Of a stretch of 53,006 bases of DNA, positions 33,811 through 43,534 are shown in pieces. How positions within the stretch are numbered: the stretch's first letter is position 1; each line of letters starts with the position of its first letter. The notes beneath the pieces were generated by a model, which saw only the letters and a list, made by a program, of their open reading frames with translations, did not search any database and was not told where the DNA came from. Origin of the DNA: Hyphomicrobiales bacterium (GTDB taxonomy: Bacteria; Pseudomonadota; Alphaproteobacteria; Rhizobiales; Rhizobiaceae); the NCBI GenBank assembly GCA_900489925.1, contig UEHQ01000039.1:1-53006 (forward strand), in the 5' to 3' direction. Both the position numbers and the translations under genes were made by a program.

Positions 33811-35070
33811 TCAGGATAGTAATGCAAGGCTCAGCAACGACAAAAGGAGCGCGGGTAGCATGACGACAGTTCCCAGTCGCAGAAACGCAAGAGCACCCAT
33901 GTCGATGCCTTCGCGACGTAGCGCCGTCAGCCACAGGATGGTCGCCAGTGACCCTGTCACCGAAAGGTTGGGGCCAAGATCCACCCCGATCAAGACCGCT
34001 CCGGCAACCGCGTCGGAAACATGCGCGGATTGCACCGCACTTCCCGCGAAAAGCCCCATTGGCAAATTGTTGACCAGGTTTGATCCGAGTGCGACCGCCG
34101 GGCCCGCTACGCCGATTGCCATTCCCTGTGATTTCGCGGCCAGATGTGATAGCCAGGTGGCGAAGGTCGAGGTTATTCCGGCCTGATTGATCGCCTCGAC
34201 GATCACGAAAAGCCCCGCGACAAGCGGAAGAACCGACCAGCTCACGCCCGAGATGATTCCGACCGGATTCTGGCGGGTGATCAAAAGGACTGCCGCCGTG
34301 GTCGCAACGCCGGCTGCGAATGTCGGGAGGCCCAAGTCGACATGCATTGCCGAACATACCACAAGAGCACTCGCGGTCACCAGAAGGCCCCAACCCGACA
34401 GCTTTGCGGGAAGAGTAAGGTGCGGCTTGTCGACATCGGGGGCGATCTCATCGTCACGCAACGCCTTGCGTTGGGTGACATAAAGCGCGGCAAACGTCGT
34501 TACTATCGCCACGATGGAGGGGACCAGAAACGTCTGCATCCATCGCGAAAGAGATGGCATCTCACCACCCGCGACGATCACCAGGTTGGCAGGGTTGGAG
34601 ATCGGCAACACAAAGCTCGCAGCGTTGGCGATGAACGCGCAGACGAGCAGGTAGGGCAATGGGTCCTTTACCTTGGCAGCGCGGCAGGCCGCATAGACGG
34701 CCGGGGTGAGTACGACTGCCGTGGCGTCGTTGGACAGGAGGACGGTGACCACCGTCCCGATACCATAGACGAGCAGGAACAAGCGGCGAGGGGAGCCTTT
34801 TGCCCGCGTGGTCGCAATTGCCGCCATCCAGTCGAACAGGCCCTCCCGACGGGCGAGCTCCGACAGGAGCATCATGCCGATCAGAAACAGATAGACGTCT
34901 CGCCCCTTGGCGATGCCGGCCCAAACCTGCTCTTCAGTCAGCAGACCGGCAGCCAATAGAAGGACAGCCCCTCCAACCGCCCAGATTGCTTCCGGCAGGC
35001 GGAACGGTCGCGTCACGACGCCGGCGGCCGAGAGACTTGCGATCGCGCAGGTATAGAGGGTGGCGGTCAT
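33811..35070 (-). CDS. ArsB/NhaD-type anion permease (arsenite-transporter-like)
   Basis: This is a 419-residue protein with about eleven membrane segments. Family words include GMMLLSELARREGLFDWMAA, VTVLLSNDATAVVLTPAVYA, ANAASFVLPISNPANLVIVA and GSNLVNNLPMGLFAGSA with GVDLGPNLSVTGSLATILW, as in ArsB and related ion-transporter superfamily members. These export arsenite or carry other anions. Substrate is unknown here, and no arsC or arsR gene is nearby. ATG 35070 overlaps the RND gene stop by four bases, so it is the last gene of the efflux operon. Confidence 0.85.
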   Translation of the reverse strand: MTATLYTCAIASLSAAGVVTRPFRLPEAIWAVGGAVLLLAAGLLTEEQVWAGIAKGRDVYLFLIGMMLLSELARREGLFDWMAAIATTRAKGSPRRLFLLVYGIGTVVTVLLSNDATAVVLTPAVYAACRAAKVKDPLPYLLVCAFIANAASFVLPISNPANLVIVAGGEMPSLSRWMQTFLVPSIVAIVTTFAALYVTQRKALRDDEIAPDVDKPHLTLPAKLSGWGLLVTASALVVCSAMHVDLGLPTFAAGVATTAAVLLITRQNPVGIISGVSWSVLPLVAGLFVIVEAINQAGITSTFATWLSHLAAKSQGMAIGVAGPAVALGSNLVNNLPMGLFAGSAVQSAHVSDAVAGAVLIGVDLGPNLSVTGSLATILWLTALRREGIDMGALAFLRLGTVVMLPALLLSLLSLALLS

Positions 35071-38000
35071 GCGTTTCCTTGGAAGATCGTTTTCGGGGCT
35101 GCGTTTGCGTCAACCGGGGTCCGGCTACCACGAGGGGCTGGTTTCGAGATGCGAAGCGTGTCCAGGAGAAGATAGATCACGGGCGTCGTATAGAGCGTCA
35201 GCAGCTGGCTGACCAGCAGTCCGCCGACGATTGCGTAGCCGAGAGGCTGTCGCAGTTCCGAGCCGGTACCATGGCCGAGCGCAAGGGGAACGCCGCCGAG
35301 CAGTGCCGCCATCGTCGTCATCAGGATGGGACGAAAACGCATCTGGGCTGCCTTGGTGATGGCGTCCTCGCTGCCAAGGCCCTCCTCCCGTTCGGCCTGG
35401 ATCGCGAAGTCGACAAGCATGATGCCGTTCTTCTTGACGATACCGATCAGCAGGATAATGCCAATCATGGCGACGAGGCCAAAATCGAACCCGGCCACAT
35501 TTAGGGCAAGGAGAGCGCCAAGCCCTGCGGATGGCAGCGTCGACAGGATCGTCAGCGGATGGATCAGGCTCTCGTAGAGAATGCCGAGAATGATGTAGAC
35601 GGTGACAAGCGAGGCAAGGATGAGAAGCGGGATCGTACCGAGGGAGTCCTTGAAGGCTTTCGCGCTTCCCGAGAAGCTCGTCTGCAGCGACGCCGGCGGA
35701 TGCATGTTGGCCACCGTCTGTTCGATTGCTGATGTCGCCTGTCCAAGGGCCACATTCGGAGCCAGGTTGAAGGAAATGGTGACGGCCGGTGACTGCCCCT
35801 GATGCGATATCGAAACAGGGGAGACGCCGTTCGTCGTCCATTTGGCAACGACAGAAAGCGGAACAAGCGTTCCGTTGCTTGCCCGAACAGACAGTCTGTC
35901 GAGCGTTGCGATGTCACGCTGGAGATCCGGCAACACCTCCAGAATGACCCGGAAGGTATCGGTCTGGGTGGAGAATGACGCCACCTGGCGCTGCCCGAAG
36001 GCATCATAGAGCGTCTCCTCGATCGCGGAAGGCATAACGCCAAAGAGCGTGGCTGCGGCGCGGTCGATCTTGATGGACAGATTAGGCGCCTCTGCCTGCT
36101 GGTCGCTGCCAACGTCGCGCAACTCGGCGACGCCCTGTAGCACATTCGTGATCTTTCCAGCCCAATCACCAAGTTCCTCGACGCTTCCGTCCTGAAGGGT
36201 CAACTGATACTGGGTCTTGGCCGGACGGGCACCGATATTGATGTCCTGGGCCGACTGCATGAAGAGCTTGATGCCCTGCTGGGCGTCCAGCGCCACACTC
36301 AGACGGTCCATCACCTGTCTGGCACTGGCGTCGCGTTCCTCGCGCGGTTTCAGGGTAATGTTGACGTGGCCCTGGTTGAGGGCGTTGCCGCCATTGCCGC
36401 CACCAATATCCATGAACACGCTGTAGACGGCCGGGTCCTTCCTGATGATAGTGCTGACGCGCTCCTGCAGCTTCGCCATCTCGGCAAAGGAAATATCTGG
36501 CGATGCCTGGGAGAGCCCGGCGATAAAACCGGTGTCCTGCTCCGGGAAGAATCCTCTCGGCGCTATGATGAAGAGGTAGGCGGTGGCTCCGATCGTTGCC
36601 AGGAAGACGACAAGCGTCAGATACCGATGGCGAATAACCGGTTTCAGCGAACGGATGTAAAGCCAGGTCAGCCGTTCCAAGAAAGCCTCTCCCGCATTGT
36701 AGAAGCGATCGCGCTTATTGGCCTTGATCGGGCGGATGAGGCGAGAAGCAAGCATCGGCGTCAACGTCAGCGACACGATCGCCGAAAGGATGATGGCGAG
36801 TGTCAGCGTGATTGCGAATTCACGAAACAGGCGCCCGACGATACCGCCCATCAGCAGGATCGGAATAAGGACGGCAATAAGCGAAAGGCTGATGGAAACG
36901 ATCGTGAAGCCGATCTCCCGGGCGCCTTTCTTGGCCGCCTCCAGGGGAGTTACGCCCTCCTCGATATGTCGCGTTATGTTTTCGAGCATGACGATCGCAT
37001 CATCGACCACGAACCCGACGGCAACCACCAGCGCCATCAACGACAGATTGTCGAGGCTGAAGCCGAGAATCCACATCGGCGCCAGCGAACCGACCAGCGC
37101 AATCGGCAGGGTCAGCACGGGAATAACAGTGGCGCGCAGATCGCGTAAAAACAAGAAGATGACGATGACGACGAGCCCGATGGTTAGCATCAACGTGAAC
37201 TTGATATCATCGACTGAAGCCCGGATCGTTGTCGTGCGGTCTGTCACGAGCTCGAGCCGGATCGATCTGGGCAACGATGCCTGAAGCGCTGGAAGCTGTT
37301 CCTTGACCGCATCGACGACGGCGATGACATTGGCGCCTGGCTGGCGGAAGACGTCGAGCGCGATGCCACGCTCGCCATTCGTCCAATGCGCCATCTTGCT
37401 ATCTTCGGCGCCGTCGACCGCCTGCCCTATGTCGCGGATGCGGACCGGGCCGCCATTCCTGTAGGCAATCACCGCGTCGTTCCAGTCGGCGCTGCTGGCG
37501 ATCTGGTCGTTGGTGTAGATCGGGAAGGTGCGTGTCGGATCGTCGATATTTCCTTTGGGGGCACTGAGGCTGAGACTGCCGATTGCAGTGCGAACGTCCT
37601 CGAGGGTGACATCGGCCTGCGCCAACCGGCCAGGATCCACCGCGATGCGAATGGCAGGCTTCTGCTTTCCACCGATGTTGACGAAGGCGACGCCAGCCAC
37701 CTGGCCGATCTTGGCGGCAACATTGCGTTCTATATATTCGTCGAGCTCTGGAAGAGTGAGCGTATCGGAGGTTGCCGATAGCTGCATCACCGGCGCGTCG
37801 GCGGGATTGACCTTTCGCACGGTCGGCAGGGAGGTCATGTCCTTCGGCAATTGTCCCGCCGCTTCGCTGATCGCCGTCTGGACGTCGCTTGCGGCCGTCT
37901 GGATATCCTGGTCGAGCCCGAACTGCACGGTGATCGAAGTCGTGCCGAGCGAACTGTTCGAGGTCATCTCGCTGATTCCGCTGACGCGCGACAGAGCCTC

Positions 38001-38237
38001 CTCGATCGGCTGGGCGACGCTTGAGGCCATCGTCTCCGGCGAGGCTCCGGGCAGGCTCGCGGCAATCTGGATCGTTGGGAAATCAATCTGCGGAAGCGCC
38101 GATACAGGCATGAAGGGGTAAGAGATTGCCCCAACCAGAAAGATCCCGGTCATGACCAGCCCGGTTGCGACCGGATGGATGATGAAGAAGTCGAATAAGC
38201 CGTCGGTCTTTGTTTGCTTGTCGCCGCCGCCTGTCAT
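35067..38237 (-). CDS. RND efflux transporter, inner-membrane pump (HAE-1/MdtBC-like)
   Basis: This is about 1056 residues. ATG 38237 overlaps the adaptor gene stop by four bases and is preferred to the longer frame. It has twelve expected membrane segments and two large periplasmic loops. Marks include FFIIHPVATGLVMTGIFLVG at the start, SLPGASPETMASSVAQPIEE, FVVDDAIVMLENITRHIEEG (proton relay Asp pair), LIAVLIPILLMGGIVGRLFR and MIGIILLIGIVKKNGIMLVD. Such pumps expel drugs, bile-salt-like compounds or flavonoids with an adaptor and an outer-membrane channel. No TolC-type channel is encoded here. It lies between adaptor and ArsB-like permease. Confidence 0.93.
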   Translation of the reverse strand: MTGGGDKQTKTDGLFDFFIIHPVATGLVMTGIFLVGAISYPFMPVSALPQIDFPTIQIAASLPGASPETMASSVAQPIEEALSRVSGISEMTSNSSLGTTSITVQFGLDQDIQTAASDVQTAISEAAGQLPKDMTSLPTVRKVNPADAPVMQLSATSDTLTLPELDEYIERNVAAKIGQVAGVAFVNIGGKQKPAIRIAVDPGRLAQADVTLEDVRTAIGSLSLSAPKGNIDDPTRTFPIYTNDQIASSADWNDAVIAYRNGGPVRIRDIGQAVDGAEDSKMAHWTNGERGIALDVFRQPGANVIAVVDAVKEQLPALQASLPRSIRLELVTDRTTTIRASVDDIKFTLMLTIGLVVIVIFLFLRDLRATVIPVLTLPIALVGSLAPMWILGFSLDNLSLMALVVAVGFVVDDAIVMLENITRHIEEGVTPLEAAKKGAREIGFTIVSISLSLIAVLIPILLMGGIVGRLFREFAITLTLAIILSAIVSLTLTPMLASRLIRPIKANKRDRFYNAGEAFLERLTWLYIRSLKPVIRHRYLTLVVFLATIGATAYLFIIAPRGFFPEQDTGFIAGLSQASPDISFAEMAKLQERVSTIIRKDPAVYSVFMDIGGGNGGNALNQGHVNITLKPREERDASARQVMDRLSVALDAQQGIKLFMQSAQDINIGARPAKTQYQLTLQDGSVEELGDWAGKITNVLQGVAELRDVGSDQQAEAPNLSIKIDRAAATLFGVMPSAIEETLYDAFGQRQVASFSTQTDTFRVILEVLPDLQRDIATLDRLSVRASNGTLVPLSVVAKWTTNGVSPVSISHQGQSPAVTISFNLAPNVALGQATSAIEQTVANMHPPASLQTSFSGSAKAFKDSLGTIPLLILASLVTVYIILGILYESLIHPLTILSTLPSAGLGALLALNVAGFDFGLVAMIGIILLIGIVKKNGIMLVDFAIQAEREEGLGSEDAITKAAQMRFRPILMTTMAALLGGVPLALGHGTGSELRQPLGYAIVGGLLVSQLLTLYTTPVIYLLLDTLRISKPAPRGSRTPVDANAAPKTIFQGNA

Positions 38238-39388
38238 GGCGCCACCTTCTCGGCGAGTTCGCCGGTCGGTGCGCCATTCCACGGCGTGACAGTGACGCTT
38301 GCGCCGTCACCAATACGCGACTGCCCGTCCATGACGACCCGCTCACCGTCGCTGATGCCTTCGGTCACCAGGGCCCGAGCACCTGTGACGAAAGCCGTCT
38401 TGACGCCACGTCTTGCAACCTTGCCATCTGGTGAAACTACATAGGCATAAAGACCATCCCTGCCGCGCGCGAGAGCCTTGTCGGGGACAACGACGCCCTT
38501 GCGCCTTTCGATTGTCAAAATCGTCGCCACTGGCAGGCCAGGCCAGAGAATGCCGTTCCCGTTGTCGAAGATCGCCTTGAGATGGATCGAGCCGTTCGCG
38601 GCATCCACCGCATTGTCCATGATCGTCAGGCGCCCCTTTGCAAGCACGCTGGCGCCATCAGTCGACATCAAGGTTACCTGCGCAATCCCCTGCTTGAGGG
38701 CCTCGCGGATCTCTCCGAATCGATCGCCCGGGGCCACAAAAGATACCGCGATTGGATCCATCTGGGTGATGGTGACGATCCCGTCGGCAGAACTGGAGCT
38801 GATGACGCTACCGACGTCGACCTGTTTGAAACCGGTCCTCCCCGAAAATGGGGCGATGACCGTGGCGAAACCGAGCTGGGTCTCGGCGGTCTTGATCAGC
38901 GCATCATCAGACTGCACGGCCGCTGCATATTGCTCGCCTGCGGCATTTTTTTGCTCCATGGTCGAGTCTGACGCCACGCCCTTCTCGGCGAGTGCTGCGT
39001 AGCGCTGGGCATCGGCCCTGGCGCTGCGAAGAAGGGCCTCGTCCTGTGCCTTCCTAGCCTTTGCCGAAATGAGTGCGGCCACCAGCTCGCGGTCGTCGAG
39101 CTTGAGGATGACGCTCCCCTTCTCGATCATCTCGCCTTCGGCAAACGGGATCTCGACCACCTGGCCGTCGATGCGGGGTCGGATTGTTACTGACTGCAGG
39201 GGCGCCACAGTGCCGATCCCATTGATGACACGCTCGAGTTGCTCGGTCCTTGCCGCGATCGCCGTTACCGGCACGGCGGGTGCTTCCTCAGCGGTAGCCG
39301 CGGTCAACGAGGGCAGACAGAGCGTCACTGCCAGCGCCAGCAACCGGCCCCGATAGGTTACAGGCAAGGGATCGAAAGAACTTGTCAT
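38234..39388 (-). CDS. RND efflux periplasmic adaptor (membrane-fusion protein)
   Basis: This is about 384 residues. ATG 39388 has GGAG upstream and starts a signal peptide (MTSSFDPLPVTYRGRLLALA ... cleavage near AATA). The lipoyl half-motifs (IRPRIDGQVVEIPFAEGEMI and GFATVIAPFSGRTGFKQVDV) flank a coiled-coil hairpin (KARKAQDEALLRSARADAQR). Barrel and membrane-proximal domains follow (VPDKALARGRDGLYAYVVSP). It connects the RND pump to an outer-membrane channel. It is the first pump gene and is coupled by overlap to the RND gene. Confidence 0.92.
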   Translation of the reverse strand: MTSSFDPLPVTYRGRLLALAVTLCLPSLTAATAEEAPAVPVTAIAARTEQLERVINGIGTVAPLQSVTIRPRIDGQVVEIPFAEGEMIEKGSVILKLDDRELVAALISAKARKAQDEALLRSARADAQRYAALAEKGVASDSTMEQKNAAGEQYAAAVQSDDALIKTAETQLGFATVIAPFSGRTGFKQVDVGSVISSSSADGIVTITQMDPIAVSFVAPGDRFGEIREALKQGIAQVTLMSTDGASVLAKGRLTIMDNAVDAANGSIHLKAIFDNGNGILWPGLPVATILTIERRKGVVVPDKALARGRDGLYAYVVSPDGKVARRGVKTAFVTGARALVTEGISDGERVVMDGQSRIGDGASVTVTPWNGAPTGELAEKVAP

Positions 39389-39509
39389 GCCTGCCACTCC
39401 ATCAAAGCCGCTGGGTAACGCGGCAACGAGACATTGGTTCGATCCTTCGCCGAGAAGGTCGATTATCACCAGACACGGAACGCCACTCCCGCTTTCGGGT
39501 TATCCATGC

Positions 39510-40004
39510 TCAGGGGCGCAGGTGACGCATCGCTGCCTCCAGCGGGCCGCCATGGAGGGCAGGAGGCGCCGGTGGACCAAGTGTTACCACTCGGCCATTC
39601 TGAAGGACCAGGAAACTGGCGTGAAGGAAACCGTCATCGAAACGACCCTGGACGCTGACGGGCTCCCCGATTTCAATGAGCTTGCCGCCCTCCGCCGCCG
39701 GTCCCATCTCGACGAGTGCGCGGCCGCTATCATCCTCGACAACGAACTTGTTGCCGAAAAGCTCGGCCACCTTGCCCTTGACCGTAACGACGTTCCAATC
39801 GTCTTTGAGGCCTGCAATGGCAACGGGGCTGATCGGCGCCATCTGGACGCCTGGACGCGCCAGCTTCATTGCCGCCGCGCCCCCCGCGGCCCCGATTGCT
39901 AGAATTGTAAAGGCGGCTACGCCGAAGGCCGCAATGTGCCTGGCGCGGGTCGTCCGTTCGTTGGCCTTCGTCCCATCTCTGCCTGTTTCGGTATCATTTG
40001 TCAT
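39510..40004 (-). CDS. Membrane-anchored OB-fold-like protein
   Basis: This is a 164-residue protein. An N-terminal cytoplasmic tail is followed by one membrane segment (HIAAFGVAAFTILAIGAAGG). The outside domain reads DDWNVVTVKGKVAELFGNKF, VVEDDSGRALVEMGP and GEPVSVQGRFDDGFLHASFL, which resembles the bacterial OB-fold (BOF, YgiW/YdeI-type) stress proteins. It heads the minus-strand side, 121 bases before the adaptor, and is divergent from the two-component system. It could be a periplasmic sensor partner or ligand-binding protein for the kinase. That is inference. Confidence 0.65.
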   Translation of the reverse strand: MTNDTETGRDGTKANERTTRARHIAAFGVAAFTILAIGAAGGAAAMKLARPGVQMAPISPVAIAGLKDDWNVVTVKGKVAELFGNKFVVEDDSGRALVEMGPAAEGGKLIEIGEPVSVQGRFDDGFLHASFLVLQNGRVVTLGPPAPPALHGGPLEAAMRHLRP

Positions 40005-40142
40005 TTTGGAGTATCCCGTTCTGGTTCCGACGAATGGAAATTTACTGCCTGTGTCCAGACACAGCCTGAACCTTCCGGTTCAGTTTCAGTTAAGCGTCCG
40101 CGCCCTAGATCTTCGAGAGCCGATGACCCCGGGAGATTGGCC

Positions 40143-40805
40143 GTGCGAGTACTTCTGGTCGAAGACGACGATGATCTGTCGAAGCGGCTGGCCGCAAAGC
40201 TGCGGGCGGAGAATTTTGTCGTCGATGTCGCCAGGAATGGCGAGGACGCCGAACATGCCGGTCTCACGGAAACCTACGACGCCTCGGTTCTCGACCTTGG
40301 CTTGCCGAAAGTGGACGGTGTATCTGTGTTGCGGTCCTGGCGCGATGCCGGGCGGACCATCCCTGTCATTGTCCTGACAGCCCGCGATGGGTGGCCGGAC
40401 AAGGTCGCCGCGTTCAAGGCAGGCGCCGACGATTTTGTGACCAAGCCATTCAAGTTCGAAGAGCTGATATTGCGTCTGCGCGCCCTCGTCCGCCGCTCGA
40501 CCGGCCACGCCGCGTCGGTCGTCACCTGCGGAGCGCTTGCCTTCGACGCGCAGCTTGGCACGTTCGAGCTGGACGGGCTTCCGTTGAAACTGACGGCGTT
40601 CGAATGGCGGGTGCTGTCCTGCCTGATCCTGCGCAAGGAGACCATCGTGGATCGCCGTGAACTGATCGAGCGGGTCTACGAAAACGACGCGGATGTCGAT
40701 TCCAATTCGATCGAGGTGATCGTCGGCAGGTTGCGAAAAAAGATCGGTGCAAACAGGATAGAGACAACACGGGGACGTGGATACATGCTGACGGGCGCAG
40801 AATGA
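40143..40805 (+). CDS. OmpR/PhoB-family response regulator
   Basis: This is a 220-residue protein. GTG 40143 is the start, with GGGAG seven bases upstream, giving (M)RVLLVEDDDDLSKRLAAKL. Receiver Asp51 (SVLDLGLPKVDG) is the phosphorylation site, and VTKPFKFEELILRLRAL holds the conserved Lys. The C-terminal winged helix has LKLTAFEWRVLSCLI and VDSNSIEVIVGRLRKKIG. It precedes and overlaps its kinase by four bases. Divergent placement towards the OB-fold/RND operon suggests it controls that pump. Confidence 0.93.
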   Translation: MRVLLVEDDDDLSKRLAAKLRAENFVVDVARNGEDAEHAGLTETYDASVLDLGLPKVDGVSVLRSWRDAGRTIPVIVLTARDGWPDKVAAFKAGADDFVTKPFKFEELILRLRALVRRSTGHAASVVTCGALAFDAQLGTFELDGLPLKLTAFEWRVLSCLILRKETIVDRRELIERVYENDADVDSNSIEVIVGRLRKKIGANRIETTRGRGYMLTGAE

Positions 40806-42169
40806 TGAAGCGCCGTCAATTCAAGGCAAGCATCGCCGGCCGCCTCATCGCCTTCTCGGCGATTTTTGCCTGCACAACGATCGCCGTCGCCGCAGTGGCT
40901 CTCTGGTTCGTCGTCACCGCGATCGTGAGGGAAGAGGTTGATCAGCGCCTCGACGTTCAGATCGAGGGCGTCCGCAATGCTCTGACGACGGATGTCAGCG
41001 GAAAGGTCGTACTCAAGGGGTCTTTGGACGCTCCGCCGTTCGACCGTCCGGCTTCCGGTTGGTATTGGCAGGTCAAGGGTAGCGGGGTGGACCTTTCCTC
41101 CCGATCTCTCTTCGGTGCCGGTCTTCAGATGAAAGCACCGCGCTTTGACTGGACGAGCCTGCTGCTTGGGCGATCACAACCTGCAGAAGGTACAGACAAC
41201 AAGGGGACGCGCCTCCACTTTCGGGTCGTCAACACGCTGGTCGACGGTCAGTCGGTGAGGATCGTGGCCGCCGCTCCCGGTTCGGCTATCATCGCGCCGG
41301 CATTGAGGGGGCTCGCGTGGCTGATCGCGACAATGGTCACCCTCGGCGGGGCGTTGGTCGTGGGCATCTTCCTGCAGGTGAGGTTTGGACTGAAGCCTCT
41401 AAGGTCCCTGACAGCCGAGATTTCGGCGGTATCGGCCGGCCAGAAGGCGAAACTCTCGCCGGTCGGCGTCGCGGAGCTTGTTCCGATCGGAAACGAGATT
41501 AACCGGCTCATCGAATTGAACGACGACCGGTTGCTCCAGACGCGCCTTCACTTCGCAAACCTAGCACATAGCCTGAAGACACCGGTTGCAAGTCTGCACA
41601 TGGCACTCAACGGCGATAACGATCCAGATGAGGAAATCCGAGGTCTCGTCGCCCGTATCGAACTTCGTCTCCGACACCACCTGGCTCGGGCGCGATCGAC
41701 CACGTCGCAGGCCGGCCGGCCGCAGTCAATGCCGGTAAGGCACAGGATCGAGGATATCTTGGACATGATGCGGCGACTTTATGCCGAGCGCGAGCTCTCG
41801 ATGGAATTGAGCATGGCGTCTGACATCTCCGTCGCCTGTTCTCCGGAAGACTTCGATGAGATCCTGGGCAACATTGTCGATAACGCCTGCAAATGGGCGG
41901 GGGCCTCGATCGTCGTCAGCGTGACATCCGACAAGGATCGTGCAGCGATCATGGTGACGGACGATGGGCCGGGATTGGCCGATAGCGATATCGTTCGGGC
42001 TTTGGAGCCGGGTGTTCGGCTCGATGAGACCGTTCCGGGGTACGGTTTTGGCCTCAGCATCGCCAAGGAACTCTCTGCTCTCTACGGCGGATCGATCGGT
42101 CTTCGGCCAGCCCCGAAATCTGGCCTTGTCGTCGTTATCGATCTTCCCCGGGGAAATGGTGTCACCTGA
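40802..42169 (+). CDS. Sensor histidine kinase of the PhoQ/QseC type
   Basis: This is a 455-residue membrane kinase. Membrane segments lie at about 14-42 and 167-192 with a periplasmic domain between them. HAMP follows (LKPLRSLTAEISAV), then HisKA with FANLAHSLKTPVASLHMALN, where His256 is the phosphoacceptor (here LAHSLKTP instead of the common HELRTP). The ATPase domain has LGNIVDNACKWAGASIVVSV, VTDDGPGLADSD and GYGFGLSIAKELSALYGG. The start overlaps the regulator stop by four bases. The system is a complete pair facing the efflux operon. Confidence 0.93.
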   Translation: MMKRRQFKASIAGRLIAFSAIFACTTIAVAAVALWFVVTAIVREEVDQRLDVQIEGVRNALTTDVSGKVVLKGSLDAPPFDRPASGWYWQVKGSGVDLSSRSLFGAGLQMKAPRFDWTSLLLGRSQPAEGTDNKGTRLHFRVVNTLVDGQSVRIVAAAPGSAIIAPALRGLAWLIATMVTLGGALVVGIFLQVRFGLKPLRSLTAEISAVSAGQKAKLSPVGVAELVPIGNEINRLIELNDDRLLQTRLHFANLAHSLKTPVASLHMALNGDNDPDEEIRGLVARIELRLRHHLARARSTTSQAGRPQSMPVRHRIEDILDMMRRLYAERELSMELSMASDISVACSPEDFDEILGNIVDNACKWAGASIVVSVTSDKDRAAIMVTDDGPGLADSDIVRALEPGVRLDETVPGYGFGLSIAKELSALYGGSIGLRPAPKSGLVVVIDLPRGNGVT

Positions 42170-42280
42170 GAACCCGATTGCCCCGTGTTGAGAAGCGGTC
42201 CGCGATCGGCAGGGGCGAAGAATTTGCTGTTGCGTTGCGCCCCATCATGAAAGTTCATTCAAAAGTAGCGGTTGGCGGTT

Positions 42281-43534
42281 ATGGGTCCCCCGTCATGGTT
42301 GGTTTTCGGTTTGACGATGGATCTTGCTACAGTCCTGCTTCTTCATAAGTCTTCGTTCATTGTCGGTGCGGCGTGCTTCTTCTATGTGAAATGGCGTTCG
42401 CGGGAGCCGGGACTGGATCTCCTGGCAGTTGGCTACGGGCTTCTTGCCATCGCTTCTACGCTTGCGGGGATCGGAGAGCAGGGCCGCCTGAGATACGAGG
42501 TCTGGACGCTTGGCAGCTTTTCCATTGGGGCCATCGGATACGGCGCGATGGCGATGGGAATGATCCAACTGAGCGGCCGGCGCCGGAAGCTGGCGGATTG
42601 GTCTTTGATCGTAGCCGCCGTGGCCCTCGTCGCTCTTGTGGGCGCCAGGCAGTGGTATATGGATAACCACCTTCGCGCAGCCCTGTTCAATGCCAATGCG
42701 GCGGCTTTCTTGATCCTCTCCGGCACATCGATTGCGCAAGGGTTCTTTGTCGACCGTATCCCTGCACGGCTTGGTTTGCTTTTATCGATCGGGGCTGCAA
42801 CGGCTTTTTCCGCACTCGTCGCGCAGGGAATGGTTTTTCCGGGACACAGTCCAATCGAGCCTCGCTACGCCTTCTTCATGCTCATCATCTGCCATTTCTC
42901 GATCGCGCTATTTGTCGTCGTCCTGGTGCAGGAACGGGCGCAGGCAGGTCTGGAGGCGCGCGCCAATACCGACGGGCTGACAGGCATTGCGAACCGCCAA
43001 CATTTTCTTGCGTCTCTTCCTCGGGCGCTGTCTAAGGCAGATGCCTTCCTCATGATCGACATCGATCATTTCAAGAGCGTGAACGATCGATATGGCCACG
43101 AGGTGGGCGATCGGGTGATCGTCGCAGTAGCTGAGAGAGTAGCCCTCGCCAGTCAGTCCCCTGGCTGGGTCGGCCGGCTGGGAGGCGAGGAGTTCGCGCT
43201 ATTCCTGCGCGACCAGACCGAAGAGGGATTGATAGCGAAGGCTGAGCAGGTTCGAATGGCAGTTGCCGGCCTAGCTGTGGCGACCCGTGAAGGCACGATA
43301 GAGGTGACTGTCAGTGTGGGCGCGGCGCGATGGAACGGTGAGTTTGATGCGCTGGAATTGCGCGAGCGGGCTGACAAGGCTCTCTATATCGCCAAGCGTG
43401 GCGGGCGCGATAGGGTCGAGCTGCATCAAGCGTCTTCTACCTCTGTAGAAGGCTGGGCCGATTGGCCCGATGACGAACCACCGCAGGTTTCGCGGATCAT
43501 CCTCCCGCATGGCGATAGGTCCCGGGCTGCCTGA
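42281..43534 (+). CDS. Membrane diguanylate cyclase (GGDEF domain)
   Basis: This is about 417 residues. The start is uncertain: ATG 42281 or ATG 42317, neither with a strong ribosome-binding site. The N-terminal half has six to seven membrane segments (for example SSFIVGAACFFYVKWR, FFMLIICHFSIALFVVVLVQ). The C-terminal half is a GGDEF domain with DGLTGIANRQHF, FLMIDIDHFKSVNDRYGHEV and the active-site GRLGGEEFALFLRD (GGEEF, a functional variant). It makes c-di-GMP from GTP. It has no EAL domain. It stands 110 bases behind the two-component system on the same strand. Confidence 0.9.
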   Translation: MGPPSWLVFGLTMDLATVLLLHKSSFIVGAACFFYVKWRSREPGLDLLAVGYGLLAIASTLAGIGEQGRLRYEVWTLGSFSIGAIGYGAMAMGMIQLSGRRRKLADWSLIVAAVALVALVGARQWYMDNHLRAALFNANAAAFLILSGTSIAQGFFVDRIPARLGLLLSIGAATAFSALVAQGMVFPGHSPIEPRYAFFMLIICHFSIALFVVVLVQERAQAGLEARANTDGLTGIANRQHFLASLPRALSKADAFLMIDIDHFKSVNDRYGHEVGDRVIVAVAERVALASQSPGWVGRLGGEEFALFLRDQTEEGLIAKAEQVRMAVAGLAVATREGTIEVTVSVGAARWNGEFDALELRERADKALYIAKRGGRDRVELHQASSTSVEGWADWPDDEPPQVSRIILPHGDRSRAA

